Assembly (NCBI GenBank): GCA_029335875.2
Contig: JARJMZ020000015.1
Span: forward strand, 45,419-109,418
Origin: Thermoprotei archaeon
GTDB lineage: Archaea > Thermoproteota > Thermoprotei_A > Sulfolobales > Acidilobaceae
Length of the DNA stretch: 64,000 bases
Reading direction: 5' to 3'
Made by a program: the position numbers and the translations under genes. The notes beneath the pieces were generated by a model. It did not search any database, was not told the origin of the DNA, and saw only the letters and a program-made list of their open reading frames with translations. Shown piece by piece: positions 34,501-42,987 of this stretch (positions within the stretch are counted from its first letter, which is position 1; each line of letters opens with the position of its first letter).

Positions 34501-35985
34501 CTAGTAGAGGTAAACGTGTAACGTGAAGTTGGCGTCCGGCTCCCCAAGTTTAAATGAAACTATCCCGTGGAACCCGTCGAGCTCCACCCGCTCTAAGCCC
34601 CCTCCAACCTTATACTTTTCAGTGGAGACTAGGCTGGGGGGGAGGCCTGCATCGTACTCGTAGACTGTTAGAGTGTTGGGTTTGCTGGCTGATATTTTGA
34701 GTTTCTTATTCTTATAGCCTGAAAGCGGTATGCCCCCGAAGTTCTCTGAGCCAACCATGCCCCCCTCGAATTTGAAGGTCGCCGGCGGGCTCCCCCTGTT
34801 TAAGAGAGTGTCCTCGTCGACAGCGGTTAAACCCCTAACCCCCACATCTATAGGGGTGGAGTCGAGGCCTCCGAGGTTTGGGGACGTATTATATGCTATT
34901 AGTATTTTAGACCCCATTTTAGCCATCGAAGTGATCTTAGCACCGTAAACCCCCACTATTCTAGCCTGCGGGGGTGTTATGTAGAGGAGGACGCTGGGAC
35001 CCCTAACCCTGTTTATAACTCTAGCCACATCAACGTTATCCATGTGAAGAATCCCGTGAGTGTAGGCGTTAAACGGGGCCAGCACGCCTCCACCCACCGG
35101 TAGAGCGTTAGACCTTTGGGGTGAAAGCTGAGAGTAGAGGGAGCCCCCGAAATCTAGGACTCTCACGAAACGAGGCTCTTCAAGCTCGGGCTCCACAGGG
35201 TTCCCTACGAGGAAGCCGCCCCTCATGAAATGATAGTATCTAGCGTAAGCGCTTATAGCATACCCGGAGCCCCTATACTCTACGCCGCCCCCATCCACGG
35301 AGATTGAACTCCAGTCTTTAACCGTATATTTAACCCACTTCCTCGAAACCAGGTCGAAACACTGGATCCCATTTACGCCCCTAACCCATTCGGGCTGCAT
35401 GTCGAAGCAAGCGTAATCTAGGAATAGTGATCCTTTAAGGCCCGGGGTCTCGCTGAGCCTCTCAGCCTTCCCGCTTTTAGGGTCTATCTCGTAAACGCCC
35501 AGGTTCATGTGGCCGTCGCCCCTGGCTATGAGTAGTTTCGAGCTCACAGGGTCGAAGATTATTTCGGAGACTTCCCCAGCCCATAGAGAATCGTCGCGTA
35601 TAGTGTCAGACCATATGAGTTTAACAGTCTTCTTATTCAAGTCGTAGGAGTGGACGTGGCTGAACTTGGCCCTGAAATCTATCTCGCCCTTAAACCCTAC
35701 TTTACCCTTGTACAATGCAGGGTTATGAACCCAGCCCCCAAAGAATATAGTGTCGTCAACGCAGTCCACAGCATTATAAGTATCACCCCCGGAAGCGGGC
35801 CCCGGCCCTAAAGCCGTGAACCTGTAAACATTCTCCCCAGACTCTTCTATGAAATGGGCCTCAGCCTCAAAAGCCAAAGTATAGTATAGGGTCCCCCTAC
35901 AATACTTAAGCCCGAAGATACCGCCAGAACCCCACTCAGGCCCATACCTCGAAGGTCTCAGCTCGAAAAACCTCTCAAACCCCAT
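34501..35985 (-). CDS. Large archaeal protein of unknown function (DUF2139-like)
   Basis: A 494-residue soluble protein rich in aromatic residues and beta-strand patterns: repeated short segments such as NAVDCVDDTIFFGGWVHNP, EVSEIIFDPVSSKLLIARGDGHMNLGVYEIDPKSGKAERL and LDYACFDMQPEW resemble blades of a beta-propeller. A C-terminal segment (about 425-494) looks like a separate beta-sandwich. From memory it resembles the crenarchaeal DUF2139 family; unverified. No signal peptide. A TATA-like TTTATAATATT at 36036-36046 lies about 50 nt upstream on the minus strand. Confidence 0.75.
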   Translation of the reverse strand: MGFERFFELRPSRYGPEWGSGGIFGLKYCRGTLYYTLAFEAEAHFIEESGENVYRFTALGPGPASGGDTYNAVDCVDDTIFFGGWVHNPALYKGKVGFKGEIDFRAKFSHVHSYDLNKKTVKLIWSDTIRDDSLWAGEVSEIIFDPVSSKLLIARGDGHMNLGVYEIDPKSGKAERLSETPGLKGSLFLDYACFDMQPEWVRGVNGIQCFDLVSRKWVKYTVKDWSSISVDGGGVEYRGSGYAISAYARYYHFMRGGFLVGNPVEPELEEPRFVRVLDFGGSLYSQLSPQRSNALPVGGGVLAPFNAYTHGILHMDNVDVARVINRVRGPSVLLYITPPQARIVGVYGAKITSMAKMGSKILIAYNTSPNLGGLDSTPIDVGVRGLTAVDEDTLLNRGSPPATFKFEGGMVGSENFGGIPLSGYKNKKLKISASKPNTLTVYEYDAGLPPSLVSTEKYKVGGGLERVELDGFHGIVSFKLGEPDANFTLHVYLY

Positions 35986-36223
35986 CTCACACCCGCCTCA
36001 AACCATAGCATCATATAGGAAAACCTAAAATTCTAATATTATAAAACACCCCCGCCCAAACTTCAACGCCACCCCCACCATACCAGGACAAGGCGAAGCA
36101 CGCAATACTAGTTAAACCCGTTAAAAACACTTACACCCCCAGAATAGCGAGCCCCCAGAAACGAGAACCCCAGTGGCGTGCACGAAGCTAAAAGAGTCTC
36201 GTAAAGTTAAAAATTGAAAACAT
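35986..36223. other. Intergenic region, promoters only
   Basis: A C/A-rich gap with no open frame of note. A TATA-like element for the upstream minus-strand gene is near 36036-36046, and a second one reading GTTAAAAATT (36206-36215) faces the plus strand toward the GC-rich island that follows. Confidence 0.4.
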
Positions 36224-36240
36224 AGGCCGGACATAGTCCG
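36224..36240 (+). repeat. Perfect 7-bp hairpin
   Basis: GCCGGAC-ATA-GTCCGGC lies about where transcription from the TATA-like GTTAAAAATT at 36206-36215 would begin. It may be an operator or the 5' hairpin of an RNA, but not a convincing terminator since no T-run follows. Confidence 0.5.
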
Positions 36241-36269
36241 GCTTTAGCGGGCGCCTACTAGGGGGCTGT

Positions 36270-36428
36270 GTGGAAGCGGTGAACTTAGGGTTAGAATACC
36301 TCACACGGGTGGGGGGCCTCAACATTGTGCTCCGGCAGGGCGGCCCTGAAGTAATGGAGGGGGTTAGGGTGGGCCCCGCTAGCAGTATTCCTGTTGGTTG
36401 TGAAAAGCTCACGCTTCCTTCTTACTAG
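36270..36428 (+). CDS. Possible small protein, 52 residues
   Basis: An open frame starting GTG with GGGGG 4-5 nt upstream and a TATA-like element about 55-60 nt upstream. The product (EAVNLGLEYLTRVGGLNI then VLRQGGPEVMEGVRVGPASS) looks protein-like with normal codon choice, but no family was recognised. Its last 20 nt overlap, tail to tail, the end of the gene at 36409-36873. The same GC-rich stretch can also pair AGCGGG..CC (36246-36255) with GG..CCCGCT (about 36371-36380), so a structured RNA is an alternative. Confidence 0.35.
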   Translation: MEAVNLGLEYLTRVGGLNIVLRQGGPEVMEGVRVGPASSIPVGCEKLTLPSY

Positions 36429-36873
36429 TTTTCTTGGTTTTAGGTTTTTTCTTGGAGGGTTTCTTTTTGGGTTTTTCTTCTTTGGGCTTGGGTTTCTTCG
36501 CTTCTTTGGGCTTTTTCTCTTTACGGGCTCTCCTGGTTTTGGGCTTTTTAATTATTGTCCCGGCTTTGATTAGCTCTCTCAGCTTTCTCTCAACGTTAGC
36601 TCTATAGAGTTTCTTGACGTCGTCAAAGCTTATGGCACCCTCGGAGGCGTCGCTAAGGATTTCGACGGCGTTCATCATTATCTCTAGGATCTCGGGTTTA
36701 GTGACATCATATAGGAGGGTGGGCTCCTCTTCTAAAGCCTCACCTTCTACAGGTGGAACCTCCTCTCCCTCCTCCCCCCTCTCTACAAGCTCTACTCCAG
36801 CTTCTCCAGCCTCTTCTCTCTCCTCGAAGGGCTCGGAGGACATGGGGGTTAACACCTCCATAGACGGCGCCAT
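36409..36873 (-). CDS. Acidic protein with lysine-proline-rich tail
   Basis: A 154-residue protein of unusual composition. Residues 1-50 are highly acidic (many Glu), 51-105 look like a small folded helical domain (TKPEILEIMMNAVEILSDAS and KKLYRANVERKLRELIKAG), and 106-154 form a disordered Lys/Pro/Thr tail with repeated KKP/KPK units, similar in composition to linker-histone tails. Such tails bind nucleic acid; a chromatin or RNA-chaperone role is inference. Its ATG immediately follows the TAG of the upstream gene (36874-37305). Confidence 0.7.
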   Translation of the reverse strand: MAPSMEVLTPMSSEPFEEREEAGEAGVELVERGEEGEEVPPVEGEALEEEPTLLYDVTKPEILEIMMNAVEILSDASEGAISFDDVKKLYRANVERKLRELIKAGTIIKKPKTRRARKEKKPKEAKKPKPKEEKPKKKPSKKKPKTKKTSKKEA

Positions 36874-37305
36874 CTAGTACAGCTCTAGTTTCCTAATGTC
36901 AGCTTCGTAGCCTAGTTTTTTCAAAGCCTCCACTATAACTTCTTCTTTAACCCTCCTGTCGAAAGTAATTACAACCCTCCTCTCGTCGCCCTCTTTAATG
37001 AGCTTGAGCTTGTCAACTATAACAGCACCTCTAATCATGTCGTTGAGGCTTTTAGAGGGGATAATATAGTCTTTAAACTTCCTCCTAGCCATGTCGTAGA
37101 AAGAGTCGAAATTCCTTAGAACCCTCAAAGCCTCATCTAAATCCTGAGACTCTAAGCCCAGCTGGCGTGAAACCTCCATGAGTAGCCTCTCAGACTCTTC
37201 AAGGGAAACCTCAACACTCTTATATCTACCCATATCGACGCTAACGGTCTTCCTCAAAAACTCCACCCCCATAGAACGTTGAAAACAAGCCTTAAAAAGG
37301 GTCAT
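36874..37305 (-). CDS. Hypothetical protein, partner of the lysine-tailed protein
   Basis: A 143-residue, mostly helical charged protein; not recognised. Likely start is an internal Met (MGVEFLRKT or MGRYKSVEVS) rather than the first. Segments: SLEESERLLMEVSRQLGLESQDLDEALRVLRNF (helical, possible coiled coil), then SLNDMIRGAVIVDKLKLIKEG and a beta unit RRVVITFDRRVKEEVIVEALKKLGYEADI that looks ferredoxin-like. Stop TAG abuts the ATG of the next gene, so the two are translationally coupled and may form a complex. Confidence 0.65.
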   Translation of the reverse strand: MTLFKACFQRSMGVEFLRKTVSVDMGRYKSVEVSLEESERLLMEVSRQLGLESQDLDEALRVLRNFDSFYDMARRKFKDYIIPSKSLNDMIRGAVIVDKLKLIKEGDERRVVITFDRRVKEEVIVEALKKLGYEADIRKLELY

Positions 37306-37344
37306 CCGCGGGTTAAATCTACCCGCCGGTCAAAAGCTACGCTC

Positions 37345-38583
37345 CTAGGAACCCTTATTCCTAGCTAAACCTAGGGTTAAGCTTAGGATGAGATTTGCTA
37401 GAATCGCTAGGAGTATGATGTTCCTGAGCAAGGCTATTTTCTGTGTAACCCCCTCTAAAGTCCAGGGGTTCGAGTCCCCGAAGAATACTATTATAATAGC
37501 GGCGTTTAAAGCGTCTGCGAGCACGTATGCTGGGAGCCACCCTGGGGTTAGGGTTACTAGAGCTATGGGGGTTACCATTAGGATCATTTGCGGCGAGAAT
37601 ACATAGTTGAGAACTATGGGGGCCATTATTGAGGCTAAGGCTAGCCTTCTAACGTCGCCAGCCCGAGCTATAGACGCGACTATTATCATGCCCGCCGCTA
37701 CCCCTACAGATAGGGCCGCTATGACCCTATTGTGCGCACTCCATATGTCTCTCGTTAATAGTAGGTAGAGGCAGTTTTCACAGTACCAGCTCGAGTGGTG
37801 GCTTAGGAGCTCGCGGAACCCGTGGGGTGATAGGATGGCTAGGAGGGCGTATGGGATTATAGAGGCTAGGGTAAAGTATTTAAGATACTCTTTCACCCCC
37901 CTCTTATCGCCCTCACCAGCCAGCCTTAGTAGGAGAGCTAAGCCTGCCAGGGCTGTTAGGAGTTTCACTGATACGGAGAGCCCTATGAGGGCTCCTGCAG
38001 CCCTATACCTACCCCTAATGTAGCTGTAGAAGCCTAGCGTGAAGAGGGATGCTGCGAGCACGTCCCAATTATAGGTGAGGTATATTATGAGGGATGGAGA
38101 GAGGGCTAGGAGAGCGAGCCTTGAATAGTTTAGGCCCCAAAACTTAAGGATACCATAGGTGGAAGCTGCCAGCAATAGTAGAGCAGCCGCTAGAAACAAT
38201 GCTTGAAGATTATAGTGTATAGAGGCAGCCTTACCCAGGAGCTCCCCGTAATCCCCCGGGCTGTAAGCTTCAGGCATAGTTATCATAAAAGAAATACATG
38301 TAGAAGCAAACCATAGGAGGCCTATAATGGGGGGGTATTCGAAATGGTAATCAACGTAGGGTATGGGGCAGAGCCTGCGGCCCCCCTCAAGGGCTTCAAA
38401 CTTACCCTTTTCAAACCAGTGGCTGCCCGCCTTGAACCTCGTGTAGAAAAGCCCATGAACTATATCACTATATTTAAACCCGAAATTGCCGAATGGGACC
38501 CCGGTATCGGGGCTGTGAATACTGTAGGAGACTAAAACTGAGGCAGCTATCAACGCGAAAACAGCGTAAACATGTAGCCTCAA
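37345..38583 (-). CDS. GT-C membrane glycosyltransferase (GT87-like)
   Basis: A 412-residue polytopic protein with about 10-11 helices. The first extracytoplasmic loop bears YHFEYPPIIGLLWF, the Y-x-Y-P-P signature of polyprenyl-phosphate-mannose-dependent transferases (DUF2029/GT87), and a region GLSVSVKLLTALAGLALLL typical of the family. It probably transfers a sugar from a lipid carrier to a lipid or protein on the outer face. Acceptor unknown. No operon partner is obvious. Confidence 0.8.
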   Translation of the reverse strand: MRLHVYAVFALIAASVLVSYSIHSPDTGVPFGNFGFKYSDIVHGLFYTRFKAGSHWFEKGKFEALEGGRRLCPIPYVDYHFEYPPIIGLLWFASTCISFMITMPEAYSPGDYGELLGKAASIHYNLQALFLAAALLLLAASTYGILKFWGLNYSRLALLALSPSLIIYLTYNWDVLAASLFTLGFYSYIRGRYRAAGALIGLSVSVKLLTALAGLALLLRLAGEGDKRGVKEYLKYFTLASIIPYALLAILSPHGFRELLSHHSSWYCENCLYLLLTRDIWSAHNRVIAALSVGVAAGMIIVASIARAGDVRRLALASIMAPIVLNYVFSPQMILMVTPIALVTLTPGWLPAYVLADALNAAIIIVFFGDSNPWTLEGVTQKIALLRNIILLAILANLILSLTLGLARNKGS

Positions 38584-38658
38584 AGCCCCACAATCTAGTA
38601 ACTGTTAATCTAAAAATTTAATACTTTAGGATCAACGTAAGAGCGGGGTTGCCCCGCC

Positions 38659-39381
38659 TTGAGGAACCCCGAAGGTAAGGCTTTAACAGTTAAAAACATG
38701 TTTGACAGGATAGCGGGAAGATATGACTTGATGAACTCTATAGCGAGCCTGCGCATGGATAAGCTGTGGAGGAGGAGGGCGGCGAGAGAGTGTTCAGTCC
38801 TCCCCGGGGCCTCGTGCCTAGACGTGTGCACCGGGACCGGGATGCTAGCCTTAGAGCTTGCAGACAGTATAAGGCCCGGGGGGCGCGTTGTCGGGGTCGA
38901 CTTCTCGAGGAACATGCTGGCAATAGCTAGGGAGAGAGTTAAAAACTTAGGGTTCGAGAATACTGTTGAGCTCGTAGAAGGCGATGCTCTAAGCCTGCCG
39001 TTCAACGATGACACCTTCGACTGCGTCACTCTAGCTTTCTGCCTTAGACACTTTGAGAGTATAGAGGAGGCAGTTAAGGAAATGGTGAGGGTAGCGAAGC
39101 CCGGGGGTAGGATTGTAATATTAGAGTTTTCGAGACCCTCAACTCCCCTCTACAACATGATATACAGGTTCTACCTGGACAGGATAGTGCCCATGCTAGG
39201 GAAAGCTATAACTGGAGACGTTGAAGCATACTGGTATCTTGCAGACTCTATTAAAGACTTTCCAGTTAGAGAAGAGCTTAAAGCCGTAATGGAGAAAACG
39301 GGGTTGAAAAACGTTGAATACTATGAACTCAGCATGGGGTCGATAGCGATACATAGAGGTATTAAGCGCTTAGAACTATAA
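38659..39381 (+). CDS. ubiE: Quinone-biosynthesis methyltransferase (UbiE/MenG type)
   Basis: A 240-residue class-I SAM methyltransferase. Motif I is CLDVCTGTGMLALEL, motif II VEGDALSLPF and the UbiE signature RVAKPGGRIVILEFSRP. The N-terminal VKNMFDRIAGRYDLMNSIASLRMDKLWRR is the diagnostic UbiE/MenG start. In an archaeon it would methylate menaquinone or a related thiophene-bearing quinone such as caldariellaquinone precursors. TTG start. Consistent with a respiratory chain including complex I in this window. Confidence 0.93.
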   Translation: MRNPEGKALTVKNMFDRIAGRYDLMNSIASLRMDKLWRRRAARECSVLPGASCLDVCTGTGMLALELADSIRPGGRVVGVDFSRNMLAIARERVKNLGFENTVELVEGDALSLPFNDDTFDCVTLAFCLRHFESIEEAVKEMVRVAKPGGRIVILEFSRPSTPLYNMIYRFYLDRIVPMLGKAITGDVEAYWYLADSIKDFPVREELKAVMEKTGLKNVEYYELSMGSIAIHRGIKRLEL

Positions 39382-39541
39382 GCTGTTCCCACTAAGATCC
39401 TAGTAGACTCCCGGGGGCCAAACACCTCCTAAAGAAATAACCCCCAGTGGAAAACGTGCATGGAGTCTTAGAAGTGGCTAGTATGGAAAGGGGGGAGAGC
39501 TAAGCCCTCTAAGCCTCGAGGTTAACAATAGCTTGTGGCGT

Positions 39542-40582
39542 TTAAGCCTCTAGGGTCAGCTCCTCGAGGATCTCGTCTGGCTTGAGTTTGAATTCTTTAG
39601 ATGAAAGTGTTAGTAGGACGTTGTTGACCTCTAGTTTTAGGAGTACGAGGCTAGCGACTAGGAATGCCGGGTTGTACGGGTATCCTGACATTGCTTCTAA
39701 CGCTCTAGCCCTCATTATTAACCTGGAGTTCCTCTGGGAGGTTGTTGTGATGTCTTTGAGGGTTTTACCTTCAAACTTGACGTTCCTGAGTATTCCTTTA
39801 AGTTCTTCTGCGAGACCCACTATCTCCGCCTCTCTCTCATATATCTCTCTAACAGATTTGAGGGAGACTTTGCAGACTCTAATGTTGCCCCAGGCTATTT
39901 CAAGTATCCTTGTCTGTACTCCGAGTTCTTTAGCCATGACAAGTGATGAGAGTATTTTAGCTTCTAGGTGAGGGCATAGGAGCCTCTCTAGCCCAGACTT
40001 TTTAGCGCCCCTCAAATTCTCTATGGCGTTACTGCAGAGTCTTGTAGTGATTAGGGGTATCGCCCAGACTATGGGGAGCCCTTCTTTAACCTCCCTCAGG
40101 ATGCTTAGGGAGGATTCAAGGTAGGGGGCTGCCCAGGTCGTGTGGAGGGCTTCGGCGACCTTGTGTGGTGATGTGAGGAGCTCCGGGTCTCTCAATACTT
40201 GATATGTTAACGTTCCATCGTAGAAGGATGATGGGAGCATTTCTTCAACAGGCCTGTTGGACGCTATCCTCTGTATTATTATTAGGAGATCTCTTAGATC
40301 CTCCTCCCTCTCCATAGCTAGGACAGCGTCAAGCGCCTCGCCGGGGGCTACTTTAGCCATGTGCCTCACTATCCTGAAATAGCTTCCCCAGACTGATGAG
40401 AAGACGTGTGTGAGGCTCCTAGCCTCCCCCACGCCACGGTATAGAGACTCTCTCAAAACTAGGAGGGCTTCGCTTAAATCCTTAGACAGGGCCATCTCCC
40501 TTATCTCCTCGCCTTTCAGGAGCCTCGACTTTATAGCTCTCGCTACGACTATTGCCTGAGCGTAGCCCCAGGGGCCTGCCAC
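39542..40582 (-). CDS. atpC: A-type ATP synthase subunit C
   Basis: A 346-residue helical protein of the V-type AC39/subunit C family, which forms the socket linking the central stalk to the membrane c-ring. Characteristic are the N-terminal WGYAQAIVVARAIKSRLLKGEEI and the C-terminal GYPYNPAFLVASLVLLKLEVNNVLLTLSSKEF repeat. Subunits A, B and others are not in this window. Only the coiled-coil gene upstream lies with it. Assignment rests on these motifs and is fairly secure. Confidence 0.86.
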   Translation of the reverse strand: MAGPWGYAQAIVVARAIKSRLLKGEEIREMALSKDLSEALLVLRESLYRGVGEARSLTHVFSSVWGSYFRIVRHMAKVAPGEALDAVLAMEREEDLRDLLIIIQRIASNRPVEEMLPSSFYDGTLTYQVLRDPELLTSPHKVAEALHTTWAAPYLESSLSILREVKEGLPIVWAIPLITTRLCSNAIENLRGAKKSGLERLLCPHLEAKILSSLVMAKELGVQTRILEIAWGNIRVCKVSLKSVREIYEREAEIVGLAEELKGILRNVKFEGKTLKDITTTSQRNSRLIMRARALEAMSGYPYNPAFLVASLVLLKLEVNNVLLTLSSKEFKLKPDEILEELTLEA

Positions 40583-40585
40583 GAG

Positions 40586-40939
40586 CTACACCTCTCTAAG
40601 CATCCTCTTAACTTCCTCGACTACAGCGTTTACAGCCTTCTCGAAGTTAGAGCTGGCTTTACTGTCTAGCCTCATAAGCTCCGCCTCGAGCTTCTTCGAA
40701 TACTCCGCTCTCAAGGCCTCGGAGATTTTGAGAGCCTCGCCCCTCAAGCCGGCGACTATGTCTAGGAGGCTCGCCCTAATATCTTCCCTGAGCTCCTTCT
40801 GCATCTCATCCCCATACTTAACGAGCTCGTTAGACCTGGAGACTGTCTCGTCGTGGAGCCTCTTAAGCTCCCCTTCAAGCCTGTTTATAGCCTCGGCGAG
40901 CCTCGACACCGGGCCCTTAGAAGACATTTCCAGCCCCAA
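40586..40939 (-). CDS. A-type ATP synthase peripheral stalk subunit (G/H-like)
   Basis: A 117-residue fully helical coiled-coil protein, rich in Glu, Lys and Arg with heptad spacing (AEAINRLEGELKRLHDETV, EMQKELREDIRASLL). This matches archaeal ATPase stalk subunit H/G-type proteins, and the position just upstream of atpC (3 nt gap) supports it. The Met at position 5 (MSSKGPVSR) may be the actual start. A general coiled-coil protein cannot be excluded. Confidence 0.6.
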   Translation of the reverse strand: MGLEMSSKGPVSRLAEAINRLEGELKRLHDETVSRSNELVKYGDEMQKELREDIRASLLDIVAGLRGEALKISEALRAEYSKKLEAELMRLDSKASSNFEKAVNAVVEEVKRMLREV

Positions 40940-40970
40940 AACGTGTCTCAGAGCTTAACATATTTAAGCA

Positions 40971-41792
40971 TTACCCCAAGGCTACATCCAGGTAGATCAT
41001 AACTATGAAGCCTATGAAGAAGCCTAGAGTAGCATACCTCTCCCTACCGCCCCCATGGCTCTCGGGCAGAGCCTCATGGACTACAACATAAACCATGGCC
41101 CCTGCTGCTGAAGACAAGCCCAGGTATAGGATGAAGGGGAGCCCGCTGAAAACAGTTACAGAGAGCAGCGCTGCCAGAGTCTCGCTCAGACCGCTTAAAG
41201 CCGCCACCGAGACAGCCAGAAACCTGCTCCCCGTTATGCCTAAGACTGGGAGGGCTACAGCCAGCCCTTCAGGAACGTCCTGGAGGCCTATAGCTAAGCC
41301 TACCTTAAACCCTTCGCCGAGATCGTAGGCTGAAGCCACCCCTATACTGTAGCCTTCGGGAAGGTTATGGATCAATATGGCGAGGGCTACAAGCCATGCA
41401 GCTTTAATCTTCCTCCTAGCTGAAACCCAGCCCTCAAACCCCTTAAACAGGTGCTCGTGAGGTAAAAGCTCGTTGATGAAAGCTATTGCTACAGCTCCCC
41501 CCAGGAGCCCTGCGAGGGCCACTAGTATCCCCCCACCTTCTATGGAGGGTAGTAGGAGGCTTGTGAAGCTAGCTACTATCATAACCCCGCTACTGAAGCC
41601 AAGCCCCACATCTATCATGAACTCTAGGGATTGGGGGTCTTCCCTCCTATACTTGACTAGTAGAACCGGTAGAGCCCCTAGGGTTGTGAGTGCAGCCGCC
41701 AGTAGGGACATTATGAGGGCTAGGGCTAGGCTGCTCTCACCACTTAAGCCTAACACTATTTCCCGGAGGTATTCAAGGTAGTCAGCCACCAA
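40971..41792 (-). CDS. ZIP-family metal transporter
   Basis: A 273-residue membrane protein of eight helices. The metal-site motifs are present: [15 protein letters not shown] in helix 4 and [16 protein letters not shown] in helix 5 (HNxPEG and xDxPEG), with a second His at LLPHEHLF in the loop before, and [11 protein letters not shown] near helix 7. Imports zinc or another divalent cation. GTG/ATG start lies 11 nt inside the cbf5 3' end; the overlap suggests a common transcript. Confidence 0.93.
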   Translation of the reverse strand: MVADYLEYLREIVLGLSGESSLALALIMSLLAAALTTLGALPVLLVKYRREDPQSLEFMIDVGLGFSSGVMIVASFTSLLLPSIEGGGILVALAGLLGGAVAIAFINELLPHEHLFKGFEGWVSARRKIKAAWLVALAILIHNLPEGYSIGVASAYDLGEGFKVGLAIGLQDVPEGLAVALPVLGITGSRFLAVSVAALSGLSETLAALLSVTVFSGLPFILYLGLSSAAGAMVYVVVHEALPESHGGGRERYATLGFFIGFIVMIYLDVALG

Positions 41793-42871
41793 TACCTCCT
41801 CTCCTCCAGGCTCTAGGGTATATGCCTGTCTCCATCACCACCCTGAGGGGTTCAGCGACTATGCCCCTGCTAGCCTCTATTATCTCGCCGCCGCTCATGA
41901 CAGCCTTACCTACAGCCACGAGCTCCCCCTTAAGCGTTAATATAGCAACTTTATCGCCTTTCTCTAGCCTCTCGCTAACCATAGCAACGCCCGGGGCGGC
42001 CAGCCTAGCTCCCTGAGCTATACTCTCCACAGCCGTATCCCTTAAAACTATGAGGGGCATACCGCAGACCACGTATTCCCCGGGCATGACAACCTTCCTT
42101 AACATGTCATCCTTACCCTCAACTTTCCACCTGTAAACAGCCTCTGAGAGGTCCTGGAGCCTGACGAGGCCGTGGCTTTCATGGAAAGGCCCCGTCTTCA
42201 TCCTCCTAAGCTCCCTCATGTGAGCCCCAACCCCTAACACTAAGCCTATATCCCAGCAGAGTTTCCTAATATATGTCCCGGCGTCGCAAGCCACTCTCAT
42301 GAGCGCCAGCTTCCCATCATACTCTAAAAGCTCTATCTCATGAACAGCCCTACGCCTCACACTCCTCTTAACACTACTCCTAAGGGGGGGCCTCTGATAT
42401 ATCACACCTTTAAACTCCCCCAAAACCCCCCTAAGCCTATCCTCGGGGACTGGAGAGTGAACATCCATAACACACACGTATTCTTTAGAAGAGTGCATTA
42501 TAAGCCCTATGACTTTCGTCATCTTCTCTAAAGCTATAGGTAGCACTCCCGTGACCTTAGGGTTTCCCCGCCACCCCCCGCTAGCTTGGGGTTTAAGGTG
42601 GCTCTAGGGTCCCTCCATGGCCTGCCTTGCTCACACCTAGAATCCTCTTAACCCAGGCGACAACCTCGTGGCTCGTGGGGCCCGGGGGTTTATCTAATAG
42701 TATGAGGCCGTACTGTATGTACTTATCTATAGGCCTCATGGTTGGGATCCAGCCGTACCCCTCGCTAGTGGGCTCGTCAAACTTAACTAGAAGCTTTTCC
42801 CCAGGCCCGCAGAGCCTCCCAATAGACTCTATGAACTCCCTACCCAGCCTGGTGGCGTCGAGGCCCAACAA
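41782..42871 (-). CDS. cbf5: H/ACA pseudouridine synthase Cbf5, interrupted by an intron
   Basis: Catalytic subunit of H/ACA RNPs that converts uridine to pseudouridine in rRNA. Exon 1 (42604-42871) encodes [22 protein letters not shown] and KAGHGGTL; exon 2 (41782-42563) continues [32 protein letters not shown] and a PUA domain (about 265-335). The frame is closed by stop in the intervening 40 nt. Splicing gives 1050 nt, 349 residues, and recreates GTLDPKVTG with the catalytic Asp. Introns at this gene are known in several Crenarchaeota. TTG start. Confidence 0.92.
42564..42603 (-). other. 40-nt bulge-helix-bulge intron in cbf5
   Basis: On the coding strand the junctions read CCCTAG|AGCCACC and GGGGAA|ACCCTAAGG. 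The pieces form a BHB: helix CCCT/GGGG of 4 bp, bulges AGA and AAA with cuts after the second base, and an inner helix GCCACC/GGTGGC, plus CCCC/GGGG further in. Removal preserves frame and restores D-P-K-V. The Asp codon is split G|AC. An alternative frame-preserving junction 4 nt away (GAGCC|ACC and CCC|TAAGG) would yield Glu and lacks good helices. Confidence 0.85.
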
Positions 42872-42987
42872 CCTTGTAGACCCCTCGTTTCGAGAGGAGA
42901 GTCTAAGCTTTTAAGGGCTAGCATAGTGTTTAGAGCGTGGTTGAGGCTCCCCTAGAAGGTTGCAGCGTTCCTAGAGGTGGCGTCCAG

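Noticed and set aside
36205..36415. SRP RNA or RNase P RNA in the GC-rich intergenic island
   Set aside because: The invariant motifs of both RNAs could not be found, and the length is too short.
37450..37490. A GGGGTTCGAGTCCCC sequence resembling a tRNA T-arm
   Set aside because: It lies within the GT-C glycosyltransferase frame, which reads through unbroken; no matching acceptor or anticodon arms are nearby.
41782..42871. cbf5 as a broken pseudogene (frameshift)
   Set aside because: The interruption is exactly 40 nt, its ends form a bulge-helix-bulge, and removal restores frame and the conserved GTLDPKVTG motif, so an intron is the better explanation.
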